This document shows, piece by piece, positions 10,366 to 17,663 of a DNA stretch of 45,723 nt. The DNA lies in assembly GCA_004210805.1 (NCBI GenBank), contig SDXZ01000003.1:1-45723 (forward strand), read 5' to 3'. Within the stretch, counting starts at the first letter, position 1. Each line of letters begins with the position of its first letter. Under the pieces are notes generated by a model, which saw nothing but the letters and a program-made list of their open reading frames with translations, was not told where the DNA came from and searched no databases. The position numbers and the translations under genes are program-made. The DNA is from Acidovorax sp. (GTDB taxonomy: Bacteria > Pseudomonadota > Gammaproteobacteria > Burkholderiales > Burkholderiaceae_C).

Positions 10366-11133
10366 ATGCACAAGAAAACCGTGGAGCGCTGGTCCCCCTG
10401 GGTCCTGCTCGTCGCCATCATCCTGCTGTGGCAGATCATCTGCTCGGCGTTCAGCATCCCTGAATATCTCTTTCCCAGCCCCTGGGTCATCGCCACGCAG
10501 ATGGTGGAGTTTGGAGGCGTGATTGCTGCCCACGCCTGGCGCACCTACTGGGTCACCATGGCGGGCTTCGGCATTGCCATCGTCGTCGGCGTGCTGCTCG
10601 GCTTCCTCATTGGGAGCTCTCGCCTGGCGTATGCCGCCGTCTACCCGCTGATGACCGCCTTCAACGCCCTCCCCAAGGCAGCCTTCGTGCCCATCTTGGT
10701 GGTGTGGTTCGGCATCGGCGTGGGGCCAGCCATCCTCACCGCGTTTCTCATCAGCTTCTTTCCGATCATGGTGAACATCGCCACGGGCCTGGCCACGCTG
10801 GAGCCCGAGCTGGAAGACGTGCTGCGCGTACTGGGCGCCAAACGCTGGGACGTACTGGTCAAGGTCGGCCTGCCGCGATCCATGCCCTACTTTTACGGCT
10901 CGCTCAAGGTCGCCATCACGCTCGCCTTCGTGGGCACCACCGTGTCGGAGATGACGGCGGCCAACGAAGGCATCGGCTACCTGTTGATCTCTGCGGGCTC
11001 GTCCATGCAAATGGGCCTGGCGTTTGCCGGGCTGATGGTGGTGGGCGCCATGGCGATGGTGATGTACGAGCTGTTCAGCTGGGTCGAGAAGCGCACCACG
11101 GGCTGGGCACACCGAGGGTCGCAAGGGGAGTGA
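10366..11133 (+). CDS. ABC importer permease (BPD_transp_1, NitT/TauT family)
   Basis: Inner-membrane channel subunit, 255 residues with about six hydrophobic segments (for example residues 11-27, 64-83, 106-140 and 224-243). The cytoplasmic EAA loop that docks on the ATPase is visible at about 147-172, with LGAKRWDVLVKVGLP matching the conserved G...LP pattern. It is expected to work as a homodimer, since only one permease gene is present. The ATG at 10366 lies 16 bases after the ATPase stop, supporting a common transcript. Longer in-frame starts would overlap the ATPase gene heavily and are unlikely. Confidence 0.92.
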   Translation: MHKKTVERWSPWVLLVAIILLWQIICSAFSIPEYLFPSPWVIATQMVEFGGVIAAHAWRTYWVTMAGFGIAIVVGVLLGFLIGSSRLAYAAVYPLMTAFNALPKAAFVPILVVWFGIGVGPAILTAFLISFFPIMVNIATGLATLEPELEDVLRVLGAKRWDVLVKVGLPRSMPYFYGSLKVAITLAFVGTTVSEMTAANEGIGYLLISAGSSMQMGLAFAGLMVVGAMAMVMYELFSWVEKRTTGWAHRGSQGE

Positions 11134-11135
11134 GG

Positions 11136-11204
11136 CCGCAGGATCGGGTCTGAGGGCAGGCGCCGCCCTGCCCCTGCGTGCTCATGTCGGCTTGAGTCCT
11201 GCGG
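11136..11204. terminator. Nested inverted repeats between convergent genes
   Basis: An outer 8-bp arm pair, CCGCAGGA (11136-11143) and TCCTGCGG (11197-11204), encloses a 7-bp hairpin GGGCAGG/CCTGCCC (11154-11160 and 11167-11173). It lies between the permease stop and the stop of the converging gene. There is no T tract, but location and symmetry suggest a shared transcription end. Confidence 0.5.
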
Positions 11205-11222
11205 CGACAGGCGACTACCGAC

Positions 11223-11855
11223 TCAAGGGAAAGACCGCCGCGACGGAAACTCACCGTCGGACTCCCACAGTCCCGGCTGTGAACGCACCTGCATGCGCCA
11301 GCCCTGCGGCCCGGGTGCATAGCGGCGAAAGCTGGTGGTGAAGTCGCCGTCCTGCGGCTCGCTGCGCACAGCCAGCAGCTGATCTGCCCCGCGGATGCGT
11401 ACCTTCTTCCAGGCAGCTTTGCCAGTGTGGGCCAACACGATGGGCACAAGGCGGCCATCGACCCCGCGGGCCTGCGCGTGGGTCAGCCGGTTGCCGTCGA
11501 CTTGAACCGGCTTGGTCAGCGGCCCGCTGTAGCTACCTACGGGCGCCGTCAGGTCCACCGTCACGAGCAATGTGGGGACGCGCACGCCTCGCAACGGGGT
11601 ACGGTCCAGTTTGGCCAGGGACGATTCCAGCGTCAGGCTGTCGAGCAATTCACCGTGGCAACCACGCAGCTGCAACACAGCCGGCCCGCCCGGTGCCGGC
11701 TCGCCGCTGGCCCACAAGCGGGCGAGCTCGCTTGGCGTCACCCGGTCATCCAGCACCAGTTGCACGCTCTTGCAGCCCACAGCGACCCGTTCTCCCGCAT
11801 GCACCAGCAAGTGCGTCGCGAGAAGCAAAGCCACGAGACCCAGGCGTTTCATCAT
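11223..11855 (-). CDS. Exported protein of unknown family, candidate immunity partner
   Basis: I do not recognise a family. The 210-residue product starts with a clear signal peptide (MMKRLGLVALLLATHLLVHA, cleavage after about residue 20) and has two cysteines in the mature part (C28 and C64) that could form a disulfide. The rest is beta-rich in character, with short hydrophobic strands and no membrane segment, so it is probably periplasmic. Its start overlaps the stop of the upstream gene by four bases (ATGA, 11852-11855), which ties its synthesis to a small cytosolic protein with an NNPGN motif. A small leaderless protein paired with an exported one is the usual arrangement of type VI secretion effectors that attack peptidoglycan and their periplasmic immunity proteins. 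That role is inference; no type VI genes are in the window. Confidence 0.7.
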   Translation of the reverse strand: MMKRLGLVALLLATHLLVHAGERVAVGCKSVQLVLDDRVTPSELARLWASGEPAPGGPAVLQLRGCHGELLDSLTLESSLAKLDRTPLRGVRVPTLLVTVDLTAPVGSYSGPLTKPVQVDGNRLTHAQARGVDGRLVPIVLAHTGKAAWKKVRIRGADQLLAVRSEPQDGDFTTSFRRYAPGPQGWRMQVRSQPGLWESDGEFPSRRSFP

Positions 11856-12349
11856 CGGGGCACCTCAATACCGGCAATGACACCTTCGCTCACCGCCACC
11901 GCGGGCATAAGCACGTCAATCTGCGATTTGACATCTTTATCCAGGTCGACGCCCGCCTTCACCAACGCTTTGAGGTACCGCTCAGTGTTGTTTTCGCTTG
12001 GTGGCGTGAGCTTGGAGATGGCGTCGCGCACTTTCATGGCTCCGTATTTGTTGAGGTAAAGCGCGCGTTGAGCGGCATGGCCATCGTCCATGTTGGCAAA
12101 CACTGCAAAAACACCCACGCCGCCGGTGACGTTGCCGATCTTGAAGGGTGAGTCGCGCAAGTTGCCCGGGTTATTGGCGCGCCAGGCCAGCGAACCGCCC
12201 ACTTTGACGACCCCGGTATAAGCGACGAACCGGCGCCATTGCGCGGGGGTTTTGGAGGCCGCCTGGTTCACTGCAAGGATGGTGGATGGGCTCAGTTCGC
12301 CGCCAGTGATGATGGTGCCAGGGATGACGGATACAGCAGGTTTGGCCAT
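11852..12349 (-). CDS. Small NNPGN-motif protein, candidate peptidoglycan-targeting effector
   Basis: A 165-residue product without a signal peptide from the ATG at 12349; longer in-frame starts give an Arg/His-rich leader and are less likely. Landmarks are NNPGNLRD (59-66), FAVFANMDDG (81-90) and LTPPSENNTERY (114-125). From memory, this pattern (NNPGN-R, then FxxFxxMxxG, then a PPxEN...Y segment) marks a group of phage-lysozyme-like proteins often labelled structural protein P5 and found near VgrG or phage genes. E119 would be a candidate catalytic acid. It is translationally coupled to an exported partner. No Shine-Dalgarno sequence is obvious. Export would need a secretion system not seen here; the family assignment is moderately supported and function is inferred. 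Confidence 0.65.
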   Translation of the reverse strand: MAKPAVSVIPGTIITGGELSPSTILAVNQAASKTPAQWRRFVAYTGVVKVGGSLAWRANNPGNLRDSPFKIGNVTGGVGVFAVFANMDDGHAAQRALYLNKYGAMKVRDAISKLTPPSENNTERYLKALVKAGVDLDKDVKSQIDVLMPAVAVSEGVIAGIEVPR

Positions 12350-12576
12350 GTTGGATTGGTTGTGGAGGTTAGCCAGAAAAAGGACGTGGCAGTGTAGGTA
12401 ACGGGCATGCCGGCGCCTGTGACAATTTGTGCTGGCGAGTCTCATCGCGTTCGATTCACGCGCCCGGTCGCGGGCAGCAACTCGCATCCCATCTGCACCT
12501 ATCTGCCGACCCATGAAATCGTCAGCATCCCCCTGCCGCTACACTCGCCGCCTCCGTTGACAACAGGATTCTGCAC

Positions 12577-13635
12577 ATGCGGTTGGACGTCTTCTTTCGC
12601 CCGTTGGCCCTTCTGGGCTGTGCAGGCCTTGCCGCATGCGGCGGCACGCAACCTACCCAGCCCGCTGCAACCACACCGGCCCCGGCCAGCACCGCCGCTG
12701 CGGCCCCCGCAGGCGGCGCCATCAAGGTTGGCATCGCCCTGGGCGGCGGGGCGGCCAAAGGCTTTGCGCACATCGGCGTGATCAAGATGCTGGAGGCCAA
12801 TGGCTTTGCGCCTGCAGTCGTCTCGGGCACCAGCGCAGGCAGCGTCGTGGGCGCGCTGTATGCCAGCGGCATGAACGCGTTCGAGATGCAGGAAAAAGCC
12901 GTCGCGCTGGACGAAGCCAAGATCCGCGACCTGCAGCTGTCGTCGGGCGGCCTGGTGCTGGGCCAGAAGCTCGAGGACTACGTGAACGAACAAGTGCGCC
13001 GCAAACCGCTCGAGCAGATGGTCAAACCGTTTGCGGTGGTCGCTACGCGGCTTGAAGACGGCGAGCGCACCGTGTTCGCACGCGGCAACACCGGCCAGGC
13101 GGTGCGCGCATCCAGCAGCGTGCCCGGCGTGTTCCAGCCCGTCACCATCGGCAAGTACCACTTCGTGGACGGTGGCATCGTGAGCCCCGTGCCGGTAGAC
13201 GCAGCGCGCCAGCTGGGCGCCGACATCGTGGTGGCCGTGGACATCTCCAACAAGGCCCGCGGCCAGGCGCCGGCCAACATGCTGGGCGCACTGAACCAGT
13301 CGATTGCGATCATGGGACAGAAACTGGGTGAGGCCGAACTGGCCCGCGCCGACGTGGTCATCCGCCCCAAGGTGCTCGACATCGGCCCTGCCGACTTCGG
13401 CCAGCGCGCCAGCGCGATCCTGGAGGGCGAAAAAGCCGCCCTGGCCGCCATGCCGCAGATCCGGGAACGCATCGCACAACTGCAGGCCGAGCGTGCGCGC
13501 GCCGCTCAATTGGCTCAGCAGAAGGTGCTGGAAGCGGAGCATAAGGCTTGCATGGAAAACCGGTCGCGCTTGCAGCGGTTGGCGGGCATGGCGGGAATGG
13601 GTGAGGGGTGCGCCGGCCCAGCGGTTAACAAGTAG
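12577..13635 (+). CDS. Patatin-like phospholipase, RssA-type lipoprotein
   Basis: A 352-residue serine hydrolase of the bacterial patatin family (RssA/NTE-like). The leader ends in the lipobox LAAC, so C21 is probably lipidated. A 25-residue Ala/Pro/Thr-rich linker follows. The hydrolase domain has the oxyanion loop GGGAAKG (56-62), the nucleophile elbow GTSAG with S86, and the catalytic DGG with D198, so the Ser-Asp dyad is intact. The C-terminus (about 285-330) is a charged, Ala/Gln-rich helix likely to be a coiled coil. The substrate is presumably a phospholipid or lysophospholipid in the envelope. It is divergent from the putative effector gene, with about 227 bases between them, and is apparently monocistronic. 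A weak hairpin (CGGGTGG/CCACCCG, 13648-13665) lies 12 bases after the stop. Confidence 0.92.
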   Translation: MRLDVFFRPLALLGCAGLAACGGTQPTQPAATTPAPASTAAAAPAGGAIKVGIALGGGAAKGFAHIGVIKMLEANGFAPAVVSGTSAGSVVGALYASGMNAFEMQEKAVALDEAKIRDLQLSSGGLVLGQKLEDYVNEQVRRKPLEQMVKPFAVVATRLEDGERTVFARGNTGQAVRASSSVPGVFQPVTIGKYHFVDGGIVSPVPVDAARQLGADIVVAVDISNKARGQAPANMLGALNQSIAIMGQKLGEAELARADVVIRPKVLDIGPADFGQRASAILEGEKAALAAMPQIRERIAQLQAERARAAQLAQQKVLEAEHKACMENRSRLQRLAGMAGMGEGCAGPAVNK

Positions 13636-14026
13636 CAAGGCCACTTGCGGGTGGCAGCCCACCCGGGTGCGTACTTCGCCAGGAGCAGGTATTGCAAGCG
13701 CTTTGACTGAGAGAAAGATGCCGCTTGCCGCCCTGCCCGGACCACCGCGCGGTTCGGGCTAATAAACAGGGAGGAGCGCGCGAGCTGCCTCGGCGGGTTG
13801 GCCGTCCGATCTTGCCCAAAAGAGGCGCGACGCAGCCTTGCGACCCGGTGATACATGCGCTGCCCCCGTGCCGTCAGGCGGGCTGCCCCCGGGTCGGGCC
13901 ATGAGGCATGTCAGCAATTATCATTGCCAGGTTTTCCAACCTAGCGACAGACCCGTTTTTAGTTATGGAACACGGAGCGAAGGCGCACGCTCTATTTTGT
14001 CCACCCAGCCCTTTGAAAGTTGATTG
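13636..14026. other. 391-base intergenic region before the sensory cluster
   Basis: No gene is seen. It holds the patatin-side hairpin (13648-13665). From about 13,910 the composition becomes visibly more AT-rich than the surrounding coding DNA, with a small dyad AGGTT-TTCC-AACCT at 13929-13942. This is the likely promoter region of the histidine kinase gene, and the compositional change may mark the edge of acquired DNA. Confidence 0.5.
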
Positions 14027-15361
14027 ATGTTCGAACGAAGTCGGTTGGCGGTAGGTGTTGGCGCGGGCTTGACGATCGGCTTTCTGGCGCTGATCGTGAT
14101 CGTCAGCACCACCCTCTGGCTGGTGGAACGCGGCAACAGCCTGATTGAGCAATCAGCGTTCCAGCGCACGATCCGCATCGCCGCGGTGGAGCTGCGCGAT
14201 CATTTACGCACCGCAGAGTCGAGCCAGCGGGGATTTCTTCTGACCGGCAACCAGATTTATCTGGCCCCTTACGACACGGCCAAGACGCGGGCGCGGCAGG
14301 AGCTGGACGATCTGAGCAGGATGATCCCGCCGGATGCCCCCAACCGGGCCATGCTGCCCAGGTTGTCGGAGGCAGTAAGCGAAAAAATCGCCGACATGGA
14401 CTCCAGCATTTCGCTGAAAAGCGCCGGCCGCGATGCCGAGGCCATGGCATTGCTCCAGAGAAATCGCGGTAAGACGCTGATGGATGAAATCAATGTCTTT
14501 CTCTATGGCGCGATCTTGATCGCCGACGAGAACAGCACACTCAACAGCACAGAACAGCAACGCAACGCGTCGCTGCTGCGCTGGATCTCGGCGGGCGCCG
14601 CGGTGGTCATCATCCTGGTGGTGCTTGTGGTGGCCTATACGGTCTACCGCAACGGACAGGATTTGAAGCAGGCGCGCGACGAAGTGCACGCAGTCAATCT
14701 CACACTGGAAGAACGTGTGAAGGCCCGCACTTCCGATCTGGCCATGGCGCGGGAACGCGCAGAAGTTCTGCTGGGCGAGGTCAATCACCGCGTGGCCAAC
14801 AGCCTGCAGCTGGTGGCGGCGCTGGTGAGGATGCAGACGCGTTCCGTCACTGATGCGGCGGCAAAGGATGCGTTGGCCGAAACGCAATCGCGGATCAATG
14901 CCATCTCGCTGATCCACAAGAGCCTTTACACATCTGGCGATGTGACCAACGTGGCGCTGAACGATTACCTGGGCGCCATGCTGAGCAATATGGAGACGGC
15001 GATGAAGAAGGACGGCCATACCGCCATCCTGAAGTGCTATCTGGAGCCGATTTCGCTCAGCACTGATGCCAGCGTCAGCCTGGGCGTGGCCGTACAGGAA
15101 CTGGTGACCAACGCCTTCAAATATGCCTACCCCGCCGACAAGCCCGGCGAGGTCCGGGTGCGGCTGAAGCGCTTGGACGGCGGCAAGGCCGAACTGACGG
15201 TTGAGGATGACGGCGTCGGGATTGCGCCCAACGCCACGCATGCGGGCACGGGATTGGGCAGCAAGATCATTCAAACGATGGCGTCGTCGTTGAAGACACA
15301 TGTGGAGTACATCAACCGCATGCCGGGCACGGCAGCACGGCTGGTGCTGACCACCGCGTAA
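14027..15361 (+). CDS. Membrane histidine kinase, CHASE3 sensor with HisKA_2-type core
   Basis: A 444-residue sensor kinase from the ATG at 14027 (a TTG three bases earlier is an alternative; no strong ribosome site). Residues 10-33 are a membrane anchor, 36-178 a CHASE3-like helical sensor outside the membrane (including the family pattern LRTAESSQRGFLLTGN), and 187-206 a second membrane segment. A coiled coil (210-245) leads into the phosphoacceptor motif LLGEVNHRVANSLQ with H254, of the HWE/HisKA_2 kind commonest in Alphaproteobacteria. The ATPase has the N-box QELVTNAFKYA (357-367), DDGVGI (394-399) and GTGLGSKI (407-414). The stop overlaps or abuts the next gene, a periplasmic binding protein, so the two are almost certainly co-expressed and may interact across the CHASE3 domain. 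Confidence 0.88.
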   Translation: MFERSRLAVGVGAGLTIGFLALIVIVSTTLWLVERGNSLIEQSAFQRTIRIAAVELRDHLRTAESSQRGFLLTGNQIYLAPYDTAKTRARQELDDLSRMIPPDAPNRAMLPRLSEAVSEKIADMDSSISLKSAGRDAEAMALLQRNRGKTLMDEINVFLYGAILIADENSTLNSTEQQRNASLLRWISAGAAVVIILVVLVVAYTVYRNGQDLKQARDEVHAVNLTLEERVKARTSDLAMARERAEVLLGEVNHRVANSLQLVAALVRMQTRSVTDAAAKDALAETQSRINAISLIHKSLYTSGDVTNVALNDYLGAMLSNMETAMKKDGHTAILKCYLEPISLSTDASVSLGVAVQELVTNAFKYAYPADKPGEVRVRLKRLDGGKAELTVEDDGVGIAPNATHAGTGLGSKIIQTMASSLKTHVEYINRMPGTAARLVLTTA

Positions 15362-15378
15362 TGGGAATGGGACCTACG

Positions 15379-16497
15379 ATGAAATTTCGAATGTCTGTGG
15401 TTGTTTCCTTAGCCTGCCTCAGCGGCGCTTCGTTTGCCACGGGCGGCGATGGGCTTACCACGTCCGTCAAGTTGCCCGCCTACGACGCAGCACGGGCTTC
15501 TTGCAGAGCGCCCATTGGATTTCAGAAAAAACTGGTGTTCGTGCAGGACAACAGGCGCGAGTTCATGCAGGGCGTGGGGCGCGGGCTGGAGGCCGCAGCA
15601 CGGGCGCGGGGCCTCAACTACAGCGTCGCCTTTGCCAACAACGATCCTGAGCTGATGATCAAACAGGTGAGCGGCATCGCAACCGACAAGACCGGCGCGA
15701 TGGTGGTGGCACCCATCGATCCGCCATCGTTGGCGCCGGCACTGAAGAAGGTGATCGGCGGAGGCGCTTATGTGGGGGCCGTCGTGGCGCCGCCGGCGAC
15801 GACGGTGTTGAACGCGCCGCAATATCTGACCGGCAAGGTTCTGGCGGAATCCGCAGCACATTACATCCGCACGCGGCTTGGCGGAAAGGCCAAGGTTGTG
15901 CTGCTGACGCATGACAGCCTGCAATTTCTCGCGCCGCGTTTCACCGCCATGCGCGATACCCTGCGGGCACTGCCGGGCGTGACGATCGTGGCCGACATTT
16001 CGCCCGCCACGGTCGACAAGGAGGGTGGATATCGCACGATGAAGACGATCCTGCTGGCGCAACCGAATATCGACGTGGTGCTGGGTGCAGACACGGTGGT
16101 GCTGGGTGCGCTGTCGGCATTGCGTGAGGCGGGCAAGGCGCGGCCGGAGCAATTTCTGGGCGGGATAGACGGCGAGCAGGAAGCGGTCGTCGAAATCAAA
16201 AAAGGCGACAGCCCCTACAAGGCGAGCATCAGCCTTGCATCATCCATATTCGGCTTTGCGATGGGCCAGCATGCCGCTGATTGGCTGGACGGAAAATCCA
16301 TCCCGCAAGCAATGGACATCCTGCCCAGGGCACTTACCAGCGGCAACATCGCGGACTATGAGCGCGATACGGCCAACCCCGGCGCGGTGTATGCCGATCC
16401 GTCGCGGCGCGCGACCTATCTGAAGATGTACGGCAATATCTGTTTCGAAACACGCGAGAACTACATTAATTTCCCCTGGTCATCAGAAACCAAATAG
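15379..16497 (+). CDS. Periplasmic sugar-type binding protein (Peripla_BP_4) without a transporter
   Basis: A 372-residue exported protein. The signal peptide spans about residues 1-20 (cleavage after SFA). The fold words match ribose/galactose-type type I binding proteins: KLVFVQDNRREFMQGVGRGL in the first lobe (19-20-residue stretch), GAMVVAPIDP, and the hinge/second-lobe region NIDVVLGADTVVLGAL followed by FLGGIDGEQEAV. The usual partners, an ABC ATPase and permease, are absent: the gene follows the histidine kinase with no gap (an upstream in-frame ATG at 15361 overlaps the kinase stop) and is followed 53 bases later by a receiver protein gene. I read it as the ligand-capturing part of a sensor, like LuxP, TorT or XylFII in other systems. 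The ligand is unknown, though a sugar is plausible. Confidence 0.85.
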   Translation: MKFRMSVVVSLACLSGASFATGGDGLTTSVKLPAYDAARASCRAPIGFQKKLVFVQDNRREFMQGVGRGLEAAARARGLNYSVAFANNDPELMIKQVSGIATDKTGAMVVAPIDPPSLAPALKKVIGGGAYVGAVVAPPATTVLNAPQYLTGKVLAESAAHYIRTRLGGKAKVVLLTHDSLQFLAPRFTAMRDTLRALPGVTIVADISPATVDKEGGYRTMKTILLAQPNIDVVLGADTVVLGALSALREAGKARPEQFLGGIDGEQEAVVEIKKGDSPYKASISLASSIFGFAMGQHAADWLDGKSIPQAMDILPRALTSGNIADYERDTANPGAVYADPSRRATYLKMYGNICFETRENYINFPWSSETK

Positions 16498-16550
16498 GCC
16501 GTCGCCCAGCCCTACCTGGACCTTGCACAGAATCGAGCAGCCCGCCCACC

Positions 16551-16913
16551 ATGACCGCCAACCCTTTCGTCATCCTCTACGTCGAAGACAACGACTTGAT
16601 CCGCGAGTCGTTCGCCGAGTTGCTCACCACTGCCGACCGCCAGGTCGTGTGTGTGGCGGACGGCGCTGGCGCGCGCAAGGCGCTGCGCGCGCAGAAGGTG
16701 AACCTGCTGATGACCGACATCAACCTCCCCGACGGCTCGGGCCTCGACGTAGCGCGCGAGGCACTTCAGCAGGACCCGAAGCTGCCGGTGATCGTGTGCT
16801 CCGGACAGGACTTGAGGGACATCGTCCTGTCGCTCGGCCCTACCGCTCATCCGCTGAGGAAGCCTTTTGAGCTTGACGAACTCGAGGCACTGGTCGAGCG
16901 GCTCGCGCAATGA
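16551..16913 (+). CDS. Single-domain response regulator (CheY-like receiver)
   Basis: A 120-residue receiver with no output domain. The acid pocket is E12/D13, the phosphorylation site D56 in LLMTDINLPDGSG, the switch Ser S84 in VIVCSG, and the conserved Lys K104 in PLRKPF, so it should be phosphorylatable. It lies 53 bases after the binding-protein gene in the same direction and is the obvious partner of the adjacent kinase. Without a DNA-binding domain it must act by protein contact or as a phosphate relay. Base use looks more like the chromosomal average than the two genes before it, so it may be older in the genome than they are. Confidence 0.9.
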   Translation: MTANPFVILYVEDNDLIRESFAELLTTADRQVVCVADGAGARKALRAQKVNLLMTDINLPDGSGLDVAREALQQDPKLPVIVCSGQDLRDIVLSLGPTAHPLRKPFELDELEALVERLAQ

Positions 16914-17498
16914 GCGACTTGGCTGCCGTGGCTACCGGGGCGGCGTTTGAGGACCAAGTGGCATGCATGCGGTAACCCGAACTGCGGCAGGGTAGTCGCC
17001 ACTTCAATCCTCGCACTCCGCGTCTCAACCAAGGCCGTGGCTCGGAAAGCTGGGCTTTTGACCACCCATCATGATGGTCGTGTAGCCTCAATGGCCAGCC
17101 GCCCTACCTCTTTCGCGCTGCAGCGAACCTCCAGGGATCATGGCGCTTGCGACGCCCCTCGACCGGGCAGCTCAGTCTCGCTTGCAATCCATCTGATCGC
17201 CTCCAAGTATCGACATCGAAAGCCCGACACCAACCCGTCTGCAGATGGCATCCATGTAGCTCGGTCATGCGCCAACCCAACCCTTCCCCTTTGATGGTCA
17301 TTTGGATGGCTTGAGATCACTGCGGGCTATCGATCGGCGAAGCAGCGCGAAGAGGTCATTCCGCTGTATCGACGAAGACCAGGGCCATACTGCGTTGGCG
17401 CCCGCTGAAAAATAGACCGATCTCCTTCCCCCGCTGAGCGCCTCCCTCCAGGCAACGGCTCTGAAAAGAGCCCATGACATTTCCACTCGCACGTTGCC

Positions 17499-17518
17499 GC
17501 GCAGGCTTTTGCCTGCGC
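17499..17518. other. Perfect 8-bp hairpin upstream of the glucan synthase gene
   Basis: GCGCAGGC and GCCTGCGC pair around the loop TTTT. There is no T tract after it on either strand, so it is not a standard terminator. It is 21 bases from a second strong hairpin. Confidence 0.6.
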
Positions 17519-17538
17519 CCGACGCCATAGCTTTTTTA

Positions 17539-17567
17539 GGTGCGAACAGGCCAGGCCTGTCCGCACC
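17539..17567. other. Large 14-base-arm hairpin upstream of the glucan synthase gene
   Basis: Bases 17539-17552 and 17554-17567 (GGTGCGAACAGGCC and GGCCTGTCCGCACC) are complementary with one mismatch and share a single central base. A run of six T precedes it on the plus strand. It lies about 100 bases before the ATG and could be part of the leader RNA or a protein-binding site. Confidence 0.6.
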
Positions 17568-17663
17568 TCTTGCCGTGGGCAACTCGCAGGCATCGTGGTG
17601 TCACGGGGGCCCTGAAAGGTTTCTGTGTTGCCTTCTCTTGCTCATGCTTGGCGAGGCACAGCC

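Larger units (their letters stand above)
16914..17663. other. 750-base gene-poor region before the cyclic beta-glucan synthase gene
   Basis: No gene could be supported. Several short frames occur (such as 17104-17301 and 17298-17582 on the minus strand) but none has recognisable domains or good starts, and they overlap one another. The base composition is more mixed than in neighbouring genes, as in decayed coding DNA. A 12-bp palindrome CCATCATGATGG lies at 17066-17077, and two strong hairpins lie at 17499-17567. The promoter of the giant gene is probably in the last 200 bases. Confidence 0.5.

Noticed and set aside
17104..17582. Short minus-strand frames that might be transposase or phage remnants
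   Set aside because: They overlap each other, show no recognisable catalytic motif and could equally be random frames.
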